From contig NC_052615.1 of assembly GCF_016545825.1 (NCBI RefSeq), positions 21,010,520 through 21,074,519 of the forward strand: 64,000 nt of DNA. Direction: 5' to 3'. The notes beneath the pieces are model-generated. The model saw only the letters and a program-made list of their open reading frames with translations. It did not search any database and was not told the DNA's origin. Shown in pieces: positions 45,400 to 56,500 of this stretch; the first letter of the stretch is position 1; each line of letters opens with the position of its first letter. The DNA comes from Eucalyptus grandis (lineage: Eukaryota > Streptophyta > Magnoliopsida > Myrtales > Myrtaceae). The position numbers and the translations under genes were made by a program.

Positions 45400-47182
45400 A
45401 GACCAAGGGTGTGTATATTAGGTGGTGGATTTGGGGTTTTATACACTGCTTTGAGACTCGGAATCACTTGTCTGGCCCGACAGCAAGAAACCTCGTGTAG
45501 TTCCTTTGATCCTTGTATAGTTAGTACGCGTTCTACATTGATACATCCCTGTTGCTGGAATGGAATCGTAAGCTGAACTTGCATATTTGAACAAAGATCA
45601 CTCCTCTAAACTATAACAAACTGTCTTATAGAAGTCTGTATATTTTGTTGAAACCAGTATGTTGTCATTTGATGCTGCGTATAATGTTCAAATGACTTAT
45701 TCAGCTTGAGCCATCTTATTAAATTGTGTCACTTTGATAATGCGGTAGGTCCTTGTTGACCAATGTGAGCGGTTTGTTTTCAAGCCAATGCTATATGAAC
45801 TTTTATCTGGAGGTATGAAGATATGACACTACAGAGGGTGGATCATGATGTACAGCTTTTGCAATACATACCAGGTTCTTTCATCAAGGAAAGTTGAGCT
45901 GCTTCTGGGTTACTTTGTACACAATATAAGGAAGTCCAGCGATGCTGAAGATTCTTTCTGTTTCAGTGGAAACTCTGAAGATCCTGAAATGCAGAAAAGA
46001 GTGGACCGACTAAGGGGTTTGCGGCAGAAGATGATGTTGAGACATTTATATTGGAACTTCAACCTGCTCAAAGGGGACTACGAAGTCAAATTCTGGAGGC
46101 GGATTTGGTCCTATGGACTGTGGGCTCTAAGCCTTCACTTCCCGAATTAGAACCTTGGGATAAGCCGCATGAGCTTCCTTTGACTGCCCATGGTCAAACA
46201 GAAACTGATGAAACTCTACGTGTCAAGGGCCACCCACGCATTTTTGCCCTTGGTGATTCTTCTGCATTAAGAGATTCAGATGGAAAGATTCTTCCAGCCA
46301 CCGCTCAGGTAAACAAGCAAGAAATGCAATTCATCTATTGGAGTATGATGTTGTAGTGCAACTTTAACATCTGCACCTTTCTTAGTTTTGCTATCTCCTA
46401 GCCAATTTTAGTCATTTCTTTCGTGGCCTACCAGGTTGCTTTTCAGCAAGCGGATTCCACTGGTTGGAATCTGTGGGCAGCAATCAATGACCATCCTCTT
46501 CTGCCTTTAGGTCTTTCATTTCACTTGTGCCTTTTGTGCTGGACATTTTTTATGGTTCAATCTGCTCGATTTGCAATGCAGTGCCCTTGCTTGTGATCAG
46601 CATGCATCTTGTAGCTTTATCTCACCTTCCTTCCCCAATGACTGTGGTTCTATTAAATTTGGGTGGAGGTAACAAGTTAGCTTCAGTTGCACGTTGACAT
46701 CCCCCAGTGACAAGGAGCACTTTACTGTTATCCATCACAAACACCATTAAGTATCCTTCTGTGGTACCTCTACTAGTGTGTGGCAACTTTTATTTTTTGT
46801 AGATCATACTGGTAGAAGCTTTGGATATGTGACTGGTGCATGATTCTGTTAATATAATTTTCAGGTTTCAAAACTTGGGCGAGATGATGACATTGGGAAG
46901 AAATGATGCTGCAATTTCACCAAGTTTCATTGATGGATTAACTCTGGAAGGTCCAGTTGGACATGCAGGTTCTTTTCTTTACTTCTGTCACATTGGTCCT
47001 TTGAAAGAAAAAATGATGTTAATCCATATATTTCTGCATTTGCAGCGAGAAAATTTGCACATTTGATAAGATTGCCCACGGATGAGCATCGAATTAAAGT
47101 GGGAATGAGTTGGCTTGCTAAGTCTGCCATAGATTCAGTCACATCACTTCAGGGCACCCTTACGAGAGTTCTTGCGGGCTAG
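45400..47182 (+). pseudogene. NDC1-like type II NAD(P)H dehydrogenase pseudogene
   Basis: Exon-like blocks with GT-AG borders: 45400-45525, 45749-45812, 45875-46308, 46435-46510, 46865-46968 and 47046-47182. They read RPRVCILGGGFGVLYTALRL, VLVDQCERFVFKPMLYELLS, VLSSRKVELLLGYFV, LQPAQRGLRSQILEADLVLW, ETDETLRVKGHPRIFALGDS, FQNLGEMMTLGRNDAAISPS and LIRLPTDEHRIKVGMSWLAK. NDC1 reduces plastid quinones at plastoglobules and serves phylloquinone synthesis. The FAD-binding GGGFGG is now GGGFGV. There are frameshifts after TALRL, before AEDDVETFI and at the PLL/RFQN junction. The middle third (from VDVWEI to the VLSSRK block) and the transit-peptide exon are missing. Confidence 0.92.
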
Positions 47183-49929
47183 CAAATCATTTTTTTCATC
47201 CAAGCTCTACTTTTTTTTTAATTAAACCATTGGCAGTTTTTACCTTGCTTTGTGGCCACTTTGGAGGAAAAGGAATTTGACAATGGTAACTCACCAGTTG
47301 TGCAGGTCTACAACCTGATAGTCCACTTCTAGATAACATGTAATTAGAAGTTCCTATTGAAGATGAATTATCACTGTTATAATTTTCAAGACTTCAGAAT
47401 CATGTGAAGCATCATGTTATATATTCACGATACTCTATGCATGTACTGTTTTGTTTGTTTGGATGGACTATAATTTGTTGATATTTTGTCGGCTACATAG
47501 AAACATATAGAAATGAATCATATGAAGAGGGTAGAGAGGAATGAGTGGGCAGCGAATCTACGTAAACTTCCTGCTTCAACCTAATACTAGAATCGGCTGG
47601 AGCAATTTAATATGAAGCGAGGACTAAGATTTCTATTACTTGTATTGGTTCAAACTTGTAGCAGTATGATTAAGAATGGTACTTTGGTTATGAAAGATGC
47701 GTACGCCGAGCGATGATCTTCATGGAGAACATTCATCGACGAGACAAAAAGAGGTAGCCTTTGGTTTTGCGCAACTTAATGAAATTGCTGCCACGAGTCA
47801 GGCATTAGGGGTTGATGTATTGATGCTCAAGTTTCCCCGAACAATATGATCGAGCAAGCCAATAGTTGGGTTGTGTTGAATGGCATATCATACGACTGGT
47901 GAAGATAAAAGGAAATTGAGACCTACTCGTTTTTAGAGGGAATAGAGATTTACATACCATTGAAATATGAAAGTAGATTGATAGATCAACTATTACACGA
48001 CATCACCGGGATAAATGACAATAGACACATACTTGAAAATTGTGAAAAATAATGTCGAGACGAGATGTTGGACCTACTAGATTATAATATAAAAAAGTTA
48101 GAAAGAGTTGGTTGGCCGTGCTTCTTTTCCAAATGAAATTCAGTTCCATCCACATTTTGCCGGTACATATGGTGTCTTTGGGCAAAATGAAATGGTTTAT
48201 GAACTTCTCACAATCGAAAAATCATCGAAAGGACTTGATATTGTGAAAGCAAAGGACAAGTAAGACTACATAAATTGCAGGATGTAGAGCTATACAGATG
48301 GCAAGTTTCAGAGGATAAACTGTTTTTCCGTTTAGTTTTCGTATTGCTCTACGCAACTCCTTTTCATTTTATTTTCCACTTTTGATTTGATTTAGTGGAA
48401 AAACTGAATGCCAAGTTGCCAAACGGTCTAGCTAAAGGTTTATCCTAAGAAAATAAAATAAAAAATCAAACTAAAATGGTCACAAAAGTCGCTAATTATT
48501 TTGTTTGGCAGAAAAAGTTGGGGCATGTGTAATCTTCTAGGTGGCCCGCCATGGGATTGCCAGGGGCCAAGATGAGCTTACGACCTCTCTACAACTCACT
48601 AACACCAAACAAGACAATTGGCAGCTTTAAGCAATTTGAGATTTGAGATTTGTTTAGATTGTGCCCTAATCATACAGTTCATACTAATAAAGTACAAGAT
48701 GCTGATGCAGCCATCCTATTTCTAACATAGCTATATGTCAATATGAAGATCAAAACCATGCTGCATTACTGGAAAATAATCATTTCATCTTCCTTGAGAT
48801 GGCTATAAATAAATAACTAATTACCTGGGAGATTGAAGTCATAACTCATAAAAATCACCCAAATCAGATGTCCAGACACAGGATGTGAATGTACAAAGAG
48901 AGGCATCTCTTTTTCTCATGCAGATGGAACTCACTCTACATGCAACTGTAACATTGCCACTCATCTGCGTGCGGGCGTCCGCAAACGCCGTGACCACATG
49001 GTTTTCTAATCTTCACGCCGCGCACCTCAATCTTTGCGGAGTGAATCCTACACAAATCATCACCTAGATATGGAGGCTCTCTGCTAACGCGAGAGATGAG
49101 AAAACTGTCGGGTGAAAACTCGTGAGCAGGAGTGTCCTGTCTTCAATGAAGGAAGATCACCTTCCTGATCATGAAGAGGAATTATACTGAGGAAACCCGA
49201 AACAAAATGTGTTCAAAAAGCTGAACAAGAACAGCAGAGCCCGAGGATTCGATCGAATGAAAAAGGGTTCGGGGATAAATTGGAAAAACAGTGAAAGTTC
49301 AAACACTAGCGATGCCTTCATCGTAACGATGCACAGTGCATGCAAGATCAAAACTCCCGAGTTTCGTCTCTCTTCAAGTGCAGAGCACTCTCGCAAGGCT
49401 TGTCTGCTCGACTAGAATTGGTAAGGCGCATTTCTATGTCAGTTCAGCAATTTGATATCGAAAACTGCGATTTGATATCAAAAAATGCGATACATAAGTC
49501 GATTGAGAACTTCGTTTAGAGGGGAAATTGTGAACTTCTCTAGGCGAAGATTCTGGGAGGAAACCTGAGTATTCTGTCAACATGAGTAGGGCGGAGGTAA
49601 TTTTAAACTTAAGATTTTATGCTGTTCTTATACCATACTTTTGTGATGCAAGAATATAAGTAAACACGAATAATAAAGCACAACTAATGAAACATCCATA
49701 GTCAAGTAAGAATTTTTCCAACGAATTGAAGTATAAAATAATTCCTTTATATTCTGAGTAGCGTTTTAGGTGAACGGAAGTGTTTTTACAGGAAAAGTTT
49801 ATCAGAAGTCCTAAGCCTTGGGTATAAAATCAAATTCCAGGACTCCAAGGAGACAGTAAGATATAATTCCGCACTCATGCAACCGAGGAATCTGGCGAAA
49901 CTTACCAAAGTTGCTCCACATACAGAGGA
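47183..49929. other. Gene-free interior of the inverted-repeat unit
   Basis: Mostly AT-rich with short open frames only. 48300-48440 has a MITE-like phrase ending TTGCCAAACGGTCTAG. At 48868-49008 a reading CPDTGCECTKRG...CNCN is cysteine-rich but short and unsupported. I see no gene. Confidence 0.4.
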
Positions 49930-50705
49930 TCACTTTACATGTTCACTGCCAGTAGAAGGCTTTCCATCACCAACTGAAGTTATGGTGATAGCCTTCACAG
50001 CTGCCACAGCTGAATTTCCCTTTTAATAATCTTCTCGAGCTCTTCAACCTTCTCTAACAGCAATCCAGCATTCCCGTGTGTCGATTGGACCAACTTATTA
50101 GCCACTTCCAGAGAACTGCACAACTGCAAATTTTATGCTAAGTAAGAACATTAAATGCCAAAGTTGACTGAAATAGCTAAAACACCCAAGTTCATGTGAA
50201 TGGATTTTTCGAAAATATACTGATGGTGAATAGAAATAACAAGCACCAAGTCGATGGACGAGAAGGAAAATTACACCTTTCCTCAAAGAAATCATTTCAT
50301 ATAATAGAGAGATGTCTCAAATTACATCAAGCCCTCTAAATATTTCATTCTGTGAAAACTGTATTGGATGGAAATCAGGAGTGCTATCCACATATAGAGG
50401 AGGTAACAGAGTATGGTGCAGGAAAATGGCAAGGAAATATGCAATGAAGCATGCATAGTTAGCGAAACCCACCATATGAGCTCTGAACTAACATAAGAGG
50501 GATGGAAAACAGAGAACTAACTAATGCTCATAGACTAACTCCAGCACGGTTTTGCAACAATAAACTGAAAACGGGCTAATTGCTAATGCAGATCAATGAA
50601 TCATTTCTTAGCCAGGGAACATAACATCATCACCTTTAATGTTAGGCAGTCCATGAGTGGTCTCCTCTTGCAAGTGCTTCATTCAACTTGTCATAGTTTT
50701 CCTAC
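49930..50705 (-). pseudogene. Unidentified coiled-coil protein, last two exons
   Basis: Exon 50643-50705 reads ENYDKLNEALARGDHSWTA. It splices in frame to 49930-50123, which reads LCSSLEVANKLVQSTHGNAG, LLLEKVEELEKIIKR and, after a 1-nt frameshift, NSAVAAVKAITITSVGDGKP and STGSEHVK, stop. AG acceptors are present before both. The heptad pattern suggests a coiled coil. The upstream exons are not visible. I do not recognise the family. Confidence 0.6.
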
Positions 50706-51239
50706 AGGATGACAAGTGGATTCACCCATTCAAATCATTGATAGAGTCAGCATACAAACTAGCAAATACGCAAGGCAGAGTGGCACAATACAATGACATA
50801 TGATTTGAAAAAAAGTTCCTGTAAATTATGAGTTCACATCATATCTAGGACATTGTTGTTATAGGGTGATGCAGGCAAATAAGTGGTAACAATCATTCAG
50901 TCGAGCCAGATGATCAGGATATGACTTAAAGCCAAATGCTCTGTCATTAAGATTCAAGACATCAACAGGATATCAAGCAAATTATGTAAGTTGATGTAAA
51001 ATTCAGGGACAAAGCAGAGGACAATAACAAGCAGATATTTAACTGATACAGCCATTCATGTTCAACAAGTAATTTATGAGTGTCCCTTGCACTGCGGGGT
51101 CTGGGAGGTAGTTGATGCACAAGCAACGAAGACAGCACTCAGAAATTCTAATGCAGTTTGATTCGGATTGCTAGAAAATCATTCAAATCAAAACTCTACA
51201 GGACTATACAATCTCGCAATTATCTATCTCCACGTAAGA
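50706..51239. other. Intron-like sequence
   Basis: No coding evidence between the coiled-coil exons and the filament-like protein relic. Confidence 0.35.
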
Positions 51240-51833
51240 AGCCTCATCCACATAAAATAGCAGCCGAGGAGGCAAAACCTCATCTGCTGTAAGACTTAAG
51301 ATCATTTGTCACACTTGCTTTCCGAGACATGGCTCTGAGTCTACGGCATTTGGCTTCCAGCCTAGCTACCTCTTTATGCTCTCCAAATGCTGTTTGCTGG
51401 CTGTTTCTGCTGCTTGGGTGCTCAAATTACGCTCAATAATCCTAAGTTCTAGCTCCTCCAACATAGAAAGGACTTTGGCTTTGAGGGCCACATTCTCTTT
51501 TCAGCAGCATCAAGCTTAGGGGCGAGATCAGAACATATAACTGAAGAAGCTTCACTCTTGGCTGCTTGAAGCTAGCATGGACATTGGAAAGCTTAGTCTC
51601 AAGCTCGGCCTTTGTTGATTCCCACTCACGAGTTTTCTTGACCGCAGCTTCTTAGATCTTCTGCTCTTGCTCATTCCTCACCTGTCTGAGCTGCCTCACA
51701 CATTCCTTAAGTGCTCTATCAAGATGACTGATTCGATCTTCTAGTGTCTAGTTCCTTTGTGTTGCAGTCTCCAGTTGTTTCTTTAGCACCAAGACTTCAT
51801 TTTCAGCCTTCTCCCATCCTACCATTGAATATC
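51240..51833 (-). pseudogene. Filament-like plant protein (FPP) pseudogene fragment
   Basis: Minus strand reads VGWEKAENEVLVLKKQLETA, TQRN, stop, [31 protein letters not shown], stop, EAAVKKTREWESTKAELETK. Shifted pieces follow that correspond to [37 protein letters not shown] and RLEAKCRRLRAMSRKAS. This is the N-terminal coiled-coil signature of FPP/DUF869 proteins, long coiled-coil proteins of cortical and endomembrane association. Several stops and frameshifts, no start region and no long C-terminal exon. It is a dead fragment. Confidence 0.87.
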
Positions 51834-52135
51834 AAAAGGAAAAATTTACAACGAAGTACATAGGCACAAAAATGCAAATCCGAATGCAATGTCAAATAGA
51901 TTTAACGCAGGAACGGTTGAAGTAGTTGTCATCCTCAAATCTGAAACTCCATGTGATTTCACTCTTGCTCGATTGAAAGCTTCCAATCTCCCTCCTACAT
52001 TCTCTCGATATCTTGTTACTATCCTCATTAATTTGCTACAGCTTTGGATATTAAATGCAGACATCGAGAAACTAAATCATTATGCTATGGTTACGGATGA
52101 TGCTACAAGACTATGAGAATACTATGGACTCCTTA

Positions 52136-53165
52136 TCGTCCAAGATGAGAATTTCCCCATCATCAGCAAAAGGAAATAACTGAATAAGTAATGTTGGGTC
52201 GGCATTACCATTTTTTGCGATGCATGGACTTGGCGAAGGGGCGTCGGCGTCGCGTCGGCGCATAGGCGGAGGCCGAGGCGTCGGCATCGGGGCGACGGAC
52301 TCTAACACCGACGGAGGCAACCGGCGAAGGGGCGCGGCGCGAGTCGGTTTCAGGGGAGGAGGCTGTGTTGGCGTCGGCGTCGGAGTCGAAGTCGAGGGCG
52401 ACGGAGTCAACCGGCGGAGGTGGAGGGCCGTCGGCGTCGCGTTTCGCTGGAAGAGAGGCACGACTTCGCAGAGGGGGGAGAGAGAGAGCAGAGCGAACGT
52501 CGCGAGAGGGAGGCGGAGGAGCGTCGAACACGACGAGGCAGCTTAGCACCAGCTTCTCCAGCAACCTCGCCTCCGAGCCTTCCGTGTGTGCGGGTCTCGC
52601 TTGGCGGGCGACGCTCGTCGACGTTGAGGGGAGCTCGAAGAGGCCTCGCTTCTCCTCCGCGTGCTGCATCTCGCGATCCCGGAACGCCGGAACGAATGAC
52701 GGAGCAAAGAACGAACCCGAAGAGAGAAGCGAGTGAGCACCGAGTAGCGGCGGCCGTAATGTGGTTCGTCGGCGATGGCAGGAGAACGGCCGCTTGGTGC
52801 ACGGCGGAGCAACAACGAGCGCGGAGAGAGGATTTCAGATTCAAAAATTCAAAAGGAAAGAAATGGAGAGGGAAAGAGGAACGGACGGCCATTTTCTTTC
52901 TCAAACGAAGGAAAGAGAAAAGTTTCCGCAATAAATGCTCTGACAGGAGAGAGAGCGTGAGCATGCAGGTCGGGAGGAGAGGACGTCCTTTCTTTTGCCA
53001 GCCGAGCCGAGCCACCAGCCGAGACGAGAGTTAGAGGAGAGAGGAAGAAGCGCTGAGTCGAGGATCAGACGCCTGACTTTATGGGTCCCACGAGGACACG
53101 TGTCGCGCTCCCACCACCTTCTTGTTTGCCACGCTGTCTACGTAAGACGTACCCAATATTTTCTC
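52136..53165 (-). repeat. Right arm of large inverted repeat (1.03 kb)
   Basis: Inverted copy of 43941-44962. Its outer end (53165) lies 350 bp upstream of the CPN60A2 start codon, so the arm, with its G-box at 53097-53102, sits in the promoter position of that gene. Confidence 0.93.
53097..53102. promoter_or_regulatory. G-box CACGTG upstream of CPN60A2
   Basis: Within GACACGTGTC, about 415 bp upstream of the ATG at 53515. Bound by bZIP/bHLH factors in plants; use here is inferred only from position. Confidence 0.45.
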
Positions 53166-53514
53166 CTCTTTCACTTACCTTATAATCATCATACAATTTT
53201 TTTTCGGTTTTTTGATTAATCGAAATTCCGTATCGCATAAAACTCCAATCACAACTTCACCCATCCTGTCTCCCCCCTCTCTCCCCTCGCCGCCGGTACC
53301 CAAAGCGCGCCTCCTCAGCGTCGCCGCCGGCGCTTGCTTCGCCCTCCCCGCGATCTTTTCCGCCTCGCTGCTTGTCGGAATCACCTAGGGCTATTCTTGC
53401 CATTTTAATATTTATTAAGGGCGTGAATAAGCTAACGGAAGGGTGGGAATTAGCAGCCCCCAACGTTAAAGCCTTAAACCCCTCGAAAAACCCAGGAAGG
53501 AACCGCCCCTGAGA

Positions 53515-56500
53515 ATGTCCGCCTCCTCCTTTACGACACCTTCAATCCTCCCTCCGAATCTGCTCTTTCGGGTGAGATTGAAGAATTTGGGCGCTGTTCC
53601 CTGTCCAGAATCTGAGTGGAAGCAGGAGGGTGTTGGGTCTATGGAGGAACGGGCAGAAAGTTGGGAACTTCGTGGTGAGAGCGGGTCCAAAGAGGGTATC
53701 TTTCGGCAAGGAATGCAGAGAGGCTCTTCAATCTGGGATTGATAAATTGGCTGATGCTGTCTCTGTTACCATCGGACGTAGAGGTTTGTGGAGCTCTTCT
53801 GTTTCTTCTTCTGAAATTCCCTGTTTCTGTCATTTTAATCATGGAACCATTTGTTCATCTAATTATTTATTTATTATGCGGTTGAGCTGGAATTAGTATT
53901 TTGGACAGAGGGAGAGATATTGTGTTTTTGCTTATTAGTTGTCGGGGAGCTGGCTGGTCTAGTTTTGTGCAACATTTGGCGTTGAGAGTTATTTTGATGG
54001 CGTATGTGCAGAATTGCGGTATTTTAGCCTGAGTTTAGTGTATGAACTTTTCCTTTTGTCGAGGGGACAATGCTAGACGTTCCGGACTTTTAATTCCTAC
54101 ATTCCAAGCTGACTAACCTGCCTTGCTTTCCTGATTGCTGTTTTATTGTTTTCTTCGGTTTCTTTTTTGGTTGCTTCAGCCCTTATTCTTCACCATGGAC
54201 TAGAAGTAATACACGGAGTATTCTTATCTATCCTATTCACGGAAGATAGTTAATTGACACCGCATACACACAAGTTAGTTGTTTTGGTGGCAATGGAAGA
54301 TAATTATAGACAGAACATGGTCCCCTCGTTAGAAGAAGAAATTTCTTCAATATATGGATATTGTACAGTACCATACATAAGATCTTCGCAACCTATGTTT
54401 AGGGTATGCTAATCTAGAGGCATGACAAGTTTTTCTCTAAACCTTTTCTGGAAGTACACTTACTAACTCATACGTATTTAAGGTGCATTTGGGGTCAATT
54501 TGACTGGTCTATTTACTATTCCTACTGTCCAACTTGTTGAACCCAACAATATAAATTGCTTCTATAGCATGTTGTGAAAAAGACTTTTTACTAAAATATT
54601 TCAGCATTTGCCATTTGCACTCATTAAAATAATTGGCAGCTCACATGTCATGGCATAATAGTGTTGATGCCATGTAGAATACTATTGCAACCTTGAAATC
54701 TGAAGATGACATGTTTTTAAGCATGTAAGATAACATGTTTGACTTTTTTTGAAAACAGGTTCTTATATATAAATTTATACAATGTTTATCATGCGCATCA
54801 ATATGTCACACGGCAATATGTAGATGGTTATAATGTGTCATGTTGATAATAGCATATTGACTTTTTTCACCAACATTCCCAAATGTGTTTAAATGGGTTG
54901 ACCCCATTATGACACACATGCTTTTGTCTAATCCAACCCTGTTTCACGTCATAATTGTAAACACTTTATAGAAAGGAGGAGAAAGTTGAAAAGGAAGAGA
55001 GACAATGGATGCCGAAAACTAGAAGTCCAATGTTAGTCTTCAGTAGAACAACCAAGGTTACACTTGTAAAAATGCTGTGTCGGCTTTGGCTTTTGGAGCC
55101 AGATGATTTATTAATTTTCTTCTCATTGATATATGCATAGTCAATAATTATCAAGAATATCAATACTATTCAATCGGATATTGTTTTTCTTTTTATGTTA
55201 TTGATATTTTTAGAGTGGTATGAGAAAAGCCCTTTTACTGGAAAATTCCTTGCAACCAAAAATGTAAATTTGTTTGATCAGTATTCCTCAACTGACCATA
55301 GTATAGGTTTATGTTTTTTTCCAGTTGTGTCCAGATTAGAGGATTGATTCTACCATTATGGCCTAATTGATTTATTTAATTTCTCTTTACTTCAGGACGC
55401 AATGTTGTCCTCTCAGAGTCCGAATCTCTGAAAGTAATAAATGATGGTGTCACAATTGCCCGAGCAATAGAACTTTCAGATGCAATTGAGAATGCCGGGG
55501 CAATGTTAGTCCAAGAGGTCATTCATGGTTAATATTTAATCCTCTCCAGAAGCTTGCCCTCATGCTTAACTCTTTATTTTATGTTTTTGTGCTCAAATGG
55601 ATATAAATCCAGGTAGCTGGCCGCATGAATGACTTGGCTGGTGATGGCACAACCACCGTGATTATCCTGGCTCGAGCGATGATTAAATCTGGGCTGTTGG
55701 CAGTTTCTTTTGGGGCTAATCCAATCTCTATAAGAAAAGGAATGGATAAGACTGTAAAGGAATTGGTCAGGATTTTGAAGGAAAAGAGCTTTCCTGTAAG
55801 AGGGAGTGATCATATCAAAGGTTAGTGATGAATTTTTTTTTTTTTTTTTTTTTGGGTGCTTTGTCCAATACATGAGCTATTCATGACAAAATTCTGAAAT
55901 TTTCTCACCATTTTGCAGCTGTGGCATCAATATCTGCTGGAAACGATGACTTTGTTGCAAGGATAATTGCTGACGCTATAGAAAGGATTGGACATGATGG
56001 AGTAATCTCTATCGAGTCATCCTCATCTTCTGAAACCTTTGTTGTAGTTGAAGAAGGAATGAAGGTGGTGAATTTTGCTTTAGGTTTGAAATAATAAGGA
56101 GTTGGATGATTGTTCCCTTGCAAAATGTGGACAGAGTTATTAAATCTCTTATGCTCTTTCGCAAGCTCTCTATCTTCTAAACTCTGTCTCCTAAAGGGAT
56201 AAAGTCTTCCAATTGGATGCATCAATAGATCCTGAGCTTATTGAATGCATACACAACTTTTAATAATAAATTCCCCTTTGATGATTTCTTCACTTAAGTC
56301 AGATTTTTTTTTCCTGCCAGATTGATAAGGGCTATATGTCGCCTCATTTCATTACAAACCAGGATAGATCTCTTGTGGAGTTTGAGAATGCCAAAGTCCT
56401 TGTAACTGATCAGAAGATTTCAGATGTCAAGGAAATGATTCCTTTGCTGGAGAAGGCAACTCAATTAAGTGTCCCCTTGCTAATCATTGCTGAGGATATC

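Larger units (their letters stand above)
43941..53165. mobile_element. Candidate giant gene-capturing element with 1-kb inverted ends
   Basis: Two inverted arms (43941-44962 and 52136-53165) enclose 7.2 kb that holds only fragments of three host genes: NDC1 (+), a coiled-coil gene (-) and a filament-like plant protein (-). Long inverted ends with captured, partly spliced-looking gene pieces are typical of Pack-MULEs. I could not find a clean 9-bp target duplication, and no transposase is present. A chromosomal inverted duplication is an alternative. Confidence 0.45.

Noticed and set aside
48868..49008. Cysteine-rich reading resembling a metallothionein
   Set aside because: Only a few Cys pairs, no start codon and no family motif; likely chance.
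53573..53609. 37-nt intron (GTGAG...CCAG) restoring the CPN60A2 frame
   Set aside because: Splice borders look good and the frame would join, but it is well below the usual minimum for plant introns. A one-base insertion is the simpler reading; RNA-seq would decide.
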